Both the position numbers and the translations under genes were made by a program. A stretch of DNA of 64,000 nucleotides, from assembly GCF_934476685.1 (NCBI RefSeq), contig NZ_CAKSNX010000006.1, positions 62,001-126,000 of the forward strand, given 5' to 3'. The notes below the pieces were generated by a model. The model saw only the letters and a list, made by a program, of their open reading frames with translations. It was not told where the DNA came from and did no database searches. Numbering within the stretch: the stretch's first letter is position 1; each line of letters begins with the position of its first letter. This DNA comes from an uncultured Ruminococcus sp. Lineage in GTDB: Bacteria > Bacillota > Clostridia > Oscillospirales > Ruminococcaceae. Below, piece after piece: positions 35,411 through 42,364 of the stretch.

Positions 35411-35456
35411 AATCCGACATAACAAATGCGATTGCAAATGTTATGTCGGATTTTTT
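35411..35456. terminator. terminator of the GH43 operon
   Basis: Perfect 13-base stem ATCCGACATAACA / TGTTATGTCGGAT with T runs on both strands, so it works for the minus-strand xyloside operon and blocks plus-strand transcription. Confidence 0.9.
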
Positions 35457-35468
35457 GTTATTTATGCT

Positions 35469-37115
35469 TTATTTTACGTCCATATCCTCGTCCGCCTTGT
35501 ATTCAAAAAAGTCAAAGTCAGCATAATGTTCGTGCTTTACACGGTCTGCGCAGGTTATTCCTACCATAGTGCCTGTAAATTCACCATATTTGCAGTATTC
35601 ATCAGAGAATTTTGTGGTATCGAATGGTATGCCTATTTTGTTGAACGACTTGCCGTCATAGCTCCAGCTGAACTGTGAATGACGTCCGTTTATTTCCAGT
35701 CTGAAATATATCGGCTTGTCATCAACTGGTATCCTTGTATTGACAAACTCTGTCTTTACACCGTTTTCCAGTGCGATTATTGATATTGCACTCTGTCCCA
35801 GTGTTTCGCTGTAATACTTGCGGAGATTTATGTAGTTCATGTTGTCATAGTAGATTATAAGTCCTGCTGAGTGTTGATGTACCTCCGGTTTAAATTCCAT
35901 TTTTGTGGTGACGGTCGCATACACGCTTGTAAGCTTTCTTGCCAGTATGCTGACCTTGTTGAGGGAAGTTCTTGACTCCTGTCCTCTCAGTCTTACCCAA
36001 CCTTTTCTTGCCTTGATATCTGCAAAGCTTTGCGGCATTATTCTCGGCGCATAGTAGAAATTGCCAAGCTCTTCGCCGTCGAAATCATCAAAGTCAGGTA
36101 TCTGCTTTACAGGATATTCCGGCAGCTTGCTCTCCTCGCAGTATTCCTTCGCAATATTGCTGCCGTCAGCCATACGCAGCCAGCCGTCCTCAGTCCATTT
36201 CATTTTCTGTATTGCAGTTTCTCTGCCGAGAGTACATCTCAGTTCAGGTGTGAACGGTCTTGAACAAAGATGCACAAGATAAACTTCACCAAGCTGTGTT
36301 TCAACATAGCTTCCGTGACCTGCCTTTTGCAGCACAACGTCAGGATTGTAATACTTCGGTTTAAGGTGGTCAGGGTCGTGACGCTCATTTGATACCGCAG
36401 GATTCGATGTAACTATCGGATTTTTCGGGTCGCCGACATATGGTCCCCACACATTCTCTGAACGTCCCATTGTTACGCAGTGATTATAACCTGTACCGCC
36501 CTCAGCGCACATAATGTAGTAATAACCGTTGCGCTTTGTAAGGTGAGGAGCTTCGATACAGCCTCTGTCAGTGCCGCCTTTCCATATACGCTTTGGATAG
36601 CCGACTATCTTCTTTGCCTTCGGATCATATTCGACCATACAGATAGCACCAGGTTTTTCATAGCCCTCACGGGTTTCCCAATCAAGGGAAACTATATACT
36701 TTCTGCCGTCATCATCGTGAAGGATAGATGCGTCAAAGCCTGAGGAATGAAGATAAACAGGCTCGCTCCACGGTCCTTCTATATTTTTTGCAGTGATAAC
36801 AAAGTTGTCAACATCAAAGTAACGTGCGTTCATTGAATTCATAACGCCGTACACAACGTAAAACAGATCTTCCTGCTCGCAGTATGTAAGGCATGGCGCC
36901 CATATACCCTTTGCAGAGGGTAGCTTTTTAAGATCGGGGTTAGTATCGTCTGTGAGGACGTGAGTGTAAAGTTCCCAGTTTTTCATATCTTTTGAGTGGT
37001 AAACAGGTATACCGGGGAACCACTCAAATGTTGAAACTGCAATATAATAATCGTCACCTTTTCTGCATATGCAGGGGTCGGGGTTAAAGCCCTTGAAAAT
37101 TGGATTTTTAAGCAT
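35469..37115 (-). CDS. GH43 beta-xylosidase / alpha-L-arabinofuranosidase
   Basis: A 548-residue intracellular-type glycosidase without signal peptide: N-terminal five-bladed propeller with catalytic base D13 (FNPDP), D129 (GFDAS) and acid E188 (CIEAPHL), and a C-terminal beta-sandwich (about 330-545) of the XynB type. It splits xylo-oligosaccharides imported by the transporter encoded just upstream. ATG 37115 follows AAGGAG inside the end of the transporter gene, overlapping it by 8 bases. Other GH43 activities (arabinosidase) cannot be excluded. Confidence 0.9.
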   Translation of the reverse strand: MLKNPIFKGFNPDPCICRKGDDYYIAVSTFEWFPGIPVYHSKDMKNWELYTHVLTDDTNPDLKKLPSAKGIWAPCLTYCEQEDLFYVVYGVMNSMNARYFDVDNFVITAKNIEGPWSEPVYLHSSGFDASILHDDDGRKYIVSLDWETREGYEKPGAICMVEYDPKAKKIVGYPKRIWKGGTDRGCIEAPHLTKRNGYYYIMCAEGGTGYNHCVTMGRSENVWGPYVGDPKNPIVTSNPAVSNERHDPDHLKPKYYNPDVVLQKAGHGSYVETQLGEVYLVHLCSRPFTPELRCTLGRETAIQKMKWTEDGWLRMADGSNIAKEYCEESKLPEYPVKQIPDFDDFDGEELGNFYYAPRIMPQSFADIKARKGWVRLRGQESRTSLNKVSILARKLTSVYATVTTKMEFKPEVHQHSAGLIIYYDNMNYINLRKYYSETLGQSAISIIALENGVKTEFVNTRIPVDDKPIYFRLEINGRHSQFSWSYDGKSFNKIGIPFDTTKFSDEYCKYGEFTGTMVGITCADRVKHEHYADFDFFEYKADEDMDVK

Positions 37116-38439
37116 TTGTTTTCTCTCCTTCCTTAGCGAGGTCACTTACGATACCGTCATATTCCTTGTCGAGGTGGTAGAACAGCATTACAGCGACCTG
37201 TCCGATACAAAGTATTGCAGGTATCCAGATAAATGTTATCTCCGAACCTGTGCCTGCGCCTGCCGCACCTATGACCCAGCCAAGAATAGCTGAACCAAGT
37301 CCGTTGCCTACTTTAAATCCAAAGCTTGAAGCTGAATTGATAAGTCCCTCTGTACGGTAGCCAGTTTTCCACTCGCCGTATTCGATAGTGTCAGAAACGA
37401 TAGCGAACATACATGATGAAATGCCTGCATTGCCTATGCCTTTGAGTACGCAAGCTGTGATGATGCCTGCCATATTTGTTCCAACAAATCCGAACAGTGC
37501 AAAACCAACGCCATAGATCACCGCACCGATAATAAGCATATTTCTCTTGCCTATCTTCTTGATGATAAACGCTGTAAAGAACATAACGCCTATCTGAACA
37601 AGGTTAGCAACAAGGTTCATTGTGCCTACCATATCTTCATTATGAAGAATGTTCTTTGCATAGTAAACTGCCGCACCGCCGTTAAGAGAATAGTTGATGA
37701 AGATAAATACCAGTGTTACTGTTATCATTATCCAGTACTTATTCTTGAAAAGAAGTCCGATACCTTTTACAAAAGGAACTTTCTCATGGCTTGTTTCCTT
37801 TGCAGGCTCAACTCTTTCCTTTGTGCCTGTGAATGTTATCATAAATACTATAACAGCAAGAATGCCGAACACTGCAAAAGTCTTTGTCCATGCTGAAAGA
37901 TTATCGCCGAAGAACTGAACAAGAGGAAGAGTAAGGTTTGTGATGATAAGTGTTCCAGTTGTTGCAAGTATCATTCTGAAAATGCTGAGTACAGAACGCT
38001 CATACTGATCCTGAGTGATAAGCGAGTTAAGGGTAGCATACGGAACATTTATTGCAGTGTATACTACTGAGGATACAAGGTTATAGGTTATGAAAATGTA
38101 AATGAGTTTTGAAGTGTTTCCCAGTCCAGACGGAACTGAAAACAGCAGTATTCCTGCCAGAGCGAATGGTATAGCCATTCTGAGTATCCATGGACGGCAT
38201 TTGCCGAAACGTGACTTTGTTCTGTCAACGATAACGCCCATGATAAGGTCTGTTACTCCGTCAAACACTCTTGAAAGAAGCATTATCGTGCCTATTGTCG
38301 CAGCACTGACGTGAACGTAATCTGTGTAGTAAAAGAGGAGAAATGAGGACATTGCCGAATAAATGATGTTACAGCCGAGGTCGCCGCAGCCGTAGGAAAA
38401 ACGTTCCCAGAAACGTATCTTTGTTTTTTCGTTACTCAT
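37108..38439 (-). CDS. GPH-family glycoside:cation symporter
   Basis: A 443-residue transporter with about 12 membrane segments of the MelB/XynP group. The motif FDGVTDLIMGVIVDRTKSRFGK near 60-80 is the family signature loop. Together with GH43 it forms a xyloside uptake and hydrolysis pair; the AraC gene upstream probably controls it. Substrate assigned from context. Confidence 0.88.
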   Translation of the reverse strand: MSNEKTKIRFWERFSYGCGDLGCNIIYSAMSSFLLFYYTDYVHVSAATIGTIMLLSRVFDGVTDLIMGVIVDRTKSRFGKCRPWILRMAIPFALAGILLFSVPSGLGNTSKLIYIFITYNLVSSVVYTAINVPYATLNSLITQDQYERSVLSIFRMILATTGTLIITNLTLPLVQFFGDNLSAWTKTFAVFGILAVIVFMITFTGTKERVEPAKETSHEKVPFVKGIGLLFKNKYWIMITVTLVFIFINYSLNGGAAVYYAKNILHNEDMVGTMNLVANLVQIGVMFFTAFIIKKIGKRNMLIIGAVIYGVGFALFGFVGTNMAGIITACVLKGIGNAGISSCMFAIVSDTIEYGEWKTGYRTEGLINSASSFGFKVGNGLGSAILGWVIGAAGAGTGSEITFIWIPAILCIGQVAVMLFYHLDKEYDGIVSDLAKEGEKTNA

Positions 38440-38473
38440 ATCTGAGCACTTCCTTTCGTGTTATCTTGCCTAT

Positions 38474-38502
38474 ATTATAACAGTAAAAGTGCCTTTGCAA
38501 AA
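38474..38502 (-). promoter_or_regulatory. weak promoter of the xyloside operon
   Basis: Minus strand TATAAT (38479-38474) with only TTTTGC at -35, 17 bases away. A good -10 with a poor -35 is what an activator-dependent promoter looks like; AraC is the obvious candidate. Confidence 0.55.
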
Positions 38503-38538
38503 GCTGTTATTCAGACATAAAAATAGTACGATTCCGAC

Positions 38539-39429
38539 TTATATCGAAATCGCACCCTCAGAAGAAACTATTTTTATATTATTGTGGACGTACCTTTTGC
38601 GGTGTTCCTTCGGCGAACAGCCCCACTGCTCACGGAAATATTTCATAAAAAGACTGTGATTTGTGCAGCCGTGTTCTTCAAGTATCTCCCCCACCGGCAG
38701 GTCGGTATTCACAAGATCAAGGTGAACACAGGCGACACGCACGGAATAGAGATAATCCGTCACAGTGCAGTTCATATATTTTTTGAAAAACCTTGCGAGA
38801 TAGTCGGGATTGTAACTGAATTCTCTGGCTATATCCGATACTGATATAGTTCTGCTGTGATTTTCGTCGATGTATTTCATTATCTCTTTAAGCCGGCTGA
38901 AATACTTGTTGTCACGGTCGAAATCTTTCTGCATTATCTTTTCTGAATGGTAGTGTATAAGCGAAAAAAGCAGCTCGTAAAGCAGGCTGTTGAACCTCAG
39001 AAGATACCCCTCAGGTCTTACGTCATAGACAACATACATATCGAGAAATATCTTTTTCAGCCTTTCAAGCCGTGTTTTGCCCACCTCGGTTTCAGGGGTC
39101 ATATCAACGGCAAATTTTCTCAGCACCATAGAGGGAGCATATTTTTCATAGAATTTCTGCGGTATCTGCAATACCAGCGCTTCATTCTTTTCAGACAGCA
39201 CAGAATGTATCTCCCTCGGATTTGCAAGAAAAAATTCGCCGTCGCAGGCTGTCTGCTTTACGCCTTTCGGCAGATTCAGCGTGACCTTTCCGCTTATAAC
39301 ATAAACTATTTCAAGGCTGTTGTGCCAATGAGGGGAAACATAGCTGCCCTCGTCCTTAGAAAGATAAAAGCGTACATCTATATCGGGATTGCTTGCTACT
39401 ATCTCATGTTTTATATTACTGTCTTTCAT
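38539..39429 (-). CDS. AraC-family regulator of the xyloside operon
   Basis: A 296-residue regulator: N-terminal cupin (HWHNSLEIVYVISG near 30-45) for sugar binding and a C-terminal AraC HTH pair from about 190 (ISVSDIAREFSYNPDYLARFFKK and EEHGCTNHSLFMKYFRE). The ATG at 39429 follows GGTGG by 5 bases; an in-frame ATG at 39441 has no ribosome site. It lies 99 bases upstream of the transporter gene on the same strand. Confidence 0.88.
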   Translation of the reverse strand: MKDSNIKHEIVASNPDIDVRFYLSKDEGSYVSPHWHNSLEIVYVISGKVTLNLPKGVKQTACDGEFFLANPREIHSVLSEKNEALVLQIPQKFYEKYAPSMVLRKFAVDMTPETEVGKTRLERLKKIFLDMYVVYDVRPEGYLLRFNSLLYELLFSLIHYHSEKIMQKDFDRDNKYFSRLKEIMKYIDENHSRTISVSDIAREFSYNPDYLARFFKKYMNCTVTDYLYSVRVACVHLDLVNTDLPVGEILEEHGCTNHSLFMKYFREQWGCSPKEHRKRYVHNNIKIVSSEGAISI

Positions 39430-39451
39430 ATGATCCACCATTTTGTTCTGA

Positions 39452-39466
39452 CTATCCGACCGATAG
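39452..39466. promoter_or_regulatory. inverted repeat before the AraC gene
   Basis: CTATC-CGACC-GATAG about 23 bases upstream of the AraC start. Its reverse complement shares CTATCGGTC and GATAGTCAGAA with the TetR operators at 9.4 kb, possibly by chance. Confidence 0.35.
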
Positions 39467-39563
39467 AATTAAAATTTTGTTTGGGATAATTATACCACAA
39501 ACACCCATGAATTTCAATCACAAAACACGCAGTAATGCAGCAAGCGACAATATAATTTCAATA

Positions 39564-39613
39564 ATAAAAAACTAAGCGGTCAGAGTTCCAAAAGAATGGA
39601 TCTCTGACCGCTT
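39564..39613 (-). terminator. terminator at the trailer end of the CRISPR remnant
   Basis: Perfect 12-base stem AAGCGGTCAGAG / CTCTGACCGCTT; on the minus strand it is followed within a few bases by T5. It abuts the last CRISPR-like repeat. Confidence 0.75.
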
Positions 39614-39846
39614 GTTTGATCCCGCAATAGGGTAAGGTAAAACGATTATAAACAGTGGCTAAAATATTACACAGAATATTTCAATCCCCACATTCGAATA
39701 AAGTAAAGCTACTTCTAACTGGCTTAGGTTTTTTCAAATTTTACTTCAGTTTCAATCCCCGTATTCGGGTAAGGTAAAACACGGCAAGTGGATACTTCGA
39801 GGAGAAAGGATGACTATTCAATCCCCACATTCGGGTAAGATAAAAA
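39614..39846 (-). CRISPR. small decayed CRISPR array, no cas genes
   Basis: Four related 30-32-base units at 39614-39643, 39678-39709, 39749-39780 and 39815-39846, separated by unlike segments of 34, 39 and 34 bases. On the minus strand the best unit (39749-39780) starts GTTTTACCTTACCC and ends GGGGATTGAAAC, with a CCCG/CGGG internal palindrome; an ATTGAAA(C/T) end is typical of type I and III repeats. The units differ at several positions, so the array is degenerate. A promoter at 39873-39901 points into it and a terminator closes it. No cas gene lies in the window. Confidence 0.72.
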
Positions 39847-39872
39847 TAGAATCTCGCATATATCCTATAAGC

Positions 39873-39901
39873 ATTATACCACATACCCCCAATAATATCA
39901 A
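39873..39901 (-). promoter_or_regulatory. leader promoter of the CRISPR remnant
   Basis: Minus strand TTGATA (39901-39896), 17 bases, TATAAT (39878-39873). The predicted start is about 20 bases before the first repeat. Confidence 0.65.
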
Positions 39902-40030
39902 GACTATTTCTGACATTTTTTATTTTTAATTTTCCACCTCCGCTTTCCTTTTCTCCAATATTGTACATTCCATATAAAAATATCCCACACCGTCAGGTCA
40001 TATTTGGCTGCTTACTGCGGCTTTATATAC

Positions 40031-40059
40031 TTGACACAAGTGTGAATTTGTGATAATAT
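40031..40059 (+). promoter_or_regulatory. promoter of the broken lipoprotein gene
   Basis: TTGACA (40031-40036), 17 bases, TAATAT (40054-40059). Confidence 0.7.
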
Positions 40060-40136
40060 TTTAGTTAGGCAGTGATAACTGCTATATTTATTTAGTGTAG
40101 GTTAGTTTTAGCTAACAAATAGAAAGAAGTTGTAAA

Positions 40137-40842
40137 ATGAAGAAAAGAATTTTATTGACACTTATAATGGCATCACTTGTTGTTGCATCATTCGGCGGCT
40201 GCGGAAATTCAGACAGCTCAGAAAGCAGTTCTGAAAAGTCAAGTTCATCAGCAGCAGCTGAAACAACTGCGGCAGAAAAAGATGACGCAGGCGATTTTAC
40301 ATACTTCCTCTTCCGTGACGATACAATGGAAACAACATATCACACAGAGTTCAGATACGGAAGCGACCTTTAAGACTTCAGAAATATCTTGAGGGTGATT
40401 ATGCATACTGGCTCAGTGCAGGAATTTCAGCAGATCCTGATGCACAGACACTTGAAAATGTTATCTCGCTGTTCTGCCTTGAAAATATGGACTATTCAGC
40501 AGAGCGTACAGAGGGCGATCTTTCACAGATAGCTGATTTCGTTGGCACATGGGACGCTGACCTCAGCGGTATGGGTGATGAGTATGCTGATACTGAGCTT
40601 TACACTGTTATAGGCGAGGACGGTCACGACGAAACTTATATGGACGGCGAAAAGACAGCTGATTACAGCGCTTATGCTTATGACAACGGCGAAAAGGACG
40701 ACGGCAAGGGCATATATGTCGCATACAGCAATCTTACAGGTGAAGTAAGCCACGCAGAGTACACTATTGAAAAAAAGACGGAAAGACTGTTCTCACATTC
40801 ACAAATGATGACGGCGTTATCCGTTATGTAAAAAGAGCATAA
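40137..40842 (+). pseudogene. lipoprotein gene with two single-base frameshifts
   Basis: The first frame encodes a signal peptide with lipobox FGGC (C22) and a Ser/Ala linker but stops at 40373 after FRYGSDL. The next frame continues without a stop (LRLQKYLEGDYAYW...) through 40487-40770, and a third frame gives a natural C-terminus DGKTVLTFTNDDGVIRYVKRA to a stop at 40840-40842. Adding one T to TTT at about 40369-40371 and one A to the A7 run at about 40770-40776 restores a single protein of about 235 residues. Either a real pseudogene or two homopolymer sequencing errors. Confidence 0.82.
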
Positions 40843-40891
40843 AGCTTAACAAAGAAAGTATTATATTTACAGATTTACAGAGGGAAAAAAG

Positions 40892-41707
40892 ATGAGTGAA
40901 GTAAGCGAACAAAAAATTACTCCTGTGCTGAATGGAGCGGCTGAAACTATGCTGCAAAGCTTTTACGCAAGAGCAATGTACAGCAAAAATCCTAAGCACA
41001 GATTTCATGATGCAAAAGCAGAAGAGATAGTGGCAAAGCTGGATTATGATTTCAGCAAAGCCGAAAATGACGCAGCTATGAGCGGCGGCGTTGTGGCAAG
41101 AACTGTTGTTATCGACGAGATCGTCAGCGTTTTTATAGCCGAAAATCCCGATTGCACGGTAGTGAACATAGCCTGCGGACTCGACACCCGTGCGTACAGA
41201 ATGGATAACGGCAGACTTACATGGTATAATCTTGACCTGCCTGAAACGATAGAAGTCCGTGATTCGGTATATCACGAAAGCGGCAGGATATCGACTATTG
41301 CCTGCTCGGCTTTCGATCCGTCATGGGCTGAACAGGTAAAAGTCAGAGGAAAAATGCTGTTTATTATCGAGGGACTTACCATGTATCTGACGGCAGATCA
41401 GGTCGGCGCTATGCTCGGAATAATCAGAGATAACTTTGACAATGCTTATGTATGCATGGAATGCCTTTGCCCTGCATTTGTAAAAAAGGAAGGCTTTGAA
41501 AAGTCGATACAGGCAACCGGAGCGACCTTCACTTGGGGTGCAAATTCATTTGATGATCTCGGCAGACTCGCCAACGGGTTCAAAAAGGTCAAAGATGATA
41601 ATATCCTGCGTGGTATGTGGGTACTTAACCCTGCATACAAACTCATAACATGGATACCCATTATGAAAAAGTTTTCAGAAAAGATACTTATATTTGAAAA
41701 GAAGTAA
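40892..41707 (+). CDS. class I SAM methyltransferase, LCM/TcmP type
   Basis: A 271-residue methyltransferase of the leucine carboxyl methyltransferase-like family. Motif I is VNIACGLDTRAYRM, preceded by RTVVIDEIV and followed by NLDLPETIEVR and IIEGLTMYL, all typical of the PPM/TcmP group that O-methylates carboxyl or phenolic substrates. AGGGAAAAAAG precedes the ATG. It stands 50 bases after the broken lipoprotein; the substrate is unknown and no biosynthetic cluster surrounds it. Confidence 0.83.
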   Translation: MSEVSEQKITPVLNGAAETMLQSFYARAMYSKNPKHRFHDAKAEEIVAKLDYDFSKAENDAAMSGGVVARTVVIDEIVSVFIAENPDCTVVNIACGLDTRAYRMDNGRLTWYNLDLPETIEVRDSVYHESGRISTIACSAFDPSWAEQVKVRGKMLFIIEGLTMYLTADQVGAMLGIIRDNFDNAYVCMECLCPAFVKKEGFEKSIQATGATFTWGANSFDDLGRLANGFKKVKDDNILRGMWVLNPAYKLITWIPIMKKFSEKILIFEKK

Positions 41708-41844
41708 TATCTTATCTTTACGATTTGATAATTTCTGCGTAATAACATAATAAAAATACAGCCACGCTTTTACAAAAAGGTATGGCTGTATTTTTTGCTT
41801 TTATGTATTTCCCGCAGGCTGTATCTGAAGTTCGCTGACTATAT

Positions 41845-42225
41845 TTAATCAGACAACACACCATTGATAGTTGTTTTTATAACATATTCCGGATCTGTTT
41901 TGCTGTATATACAGTTATCCTTAACATAATAGCTGTCATTATCCGGCATATCAATAGTTTTCAGCTTGCTGCTGCCCTCGATAGCAGTAAGCGAAATAAG
42001 CATTACCGATGATGGGATAGTTATTTTCTCCAGATTAGGACAGAATGAAAATGCGCCCCACCTTATCTGCGTAACGGAATCAGGAACAACAATGCTTACC
42101 ACAGACTGGCACAAACGAAACGCTTTCTCATCAATGATCTCTACATTATCAGGGATAACCACATTCTCTTCATTGCCTTTATACTTGCGAAGTACATTTC
42201 CTTTAATATAAAAATCTTCGTTCAT
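41845..42225 (-). CDS. short BspA-type leucine-rich repeat protein
   Basis: A 126-residue protein with two to three LRR_5 repeats (for example AFRLCQSVVSIVVPDSV and AFSFCPNLEKITIPSSV). No signal peptide, so it is probably cytosolic, unlike most large BspA proteins. ATG 42225 follows AGGAGG. A minus-strand promoter TTGATT-18-TATAAT lies at 42255-42284. Role is unknown. Confidence 0.78.
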   Translation of the reverse strand: MNEDFYIKGNVLRKYKGNEENVVIPDNVEIIDEKAFRLCQSVVSIVVPDSVTQIRWGAFSFCPNLEKITIPSSVMLISLTAIEGSSKLKTIDMPDNDSYYVKDNCIYSKTDPEYVIKTTINGVLSD

Positions 42226-42304
42226 ACTATGACCTCCTGACATCTATTTTTTATATTATAACATATAACCGCAGGCGAAATCAACCGTTCACCCTCAAAT
42301 TTAC

Positions 42305-42340
42305 AAAAAAACACCCCGCATCATATTGACACGGGGTGTA
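42305..42340 (-). terminator. terminator of ppdK
   Basis: ACACCCCG / CGGGGTGT with a 13-base loop and T7 on the minus strand. Confidence 0.88.
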
Positions 42341-42364
42341 ATTATATCTAATTGTATCCAGATA

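Noticed and set aside
39741..39968. 75-codon minus-strand open frame across the CRISPR-like units
   Set aside because: The translation repeats FYLTRxxGL once per CRISPR unit; it is a by-product of the repeats and has no ribosome site.
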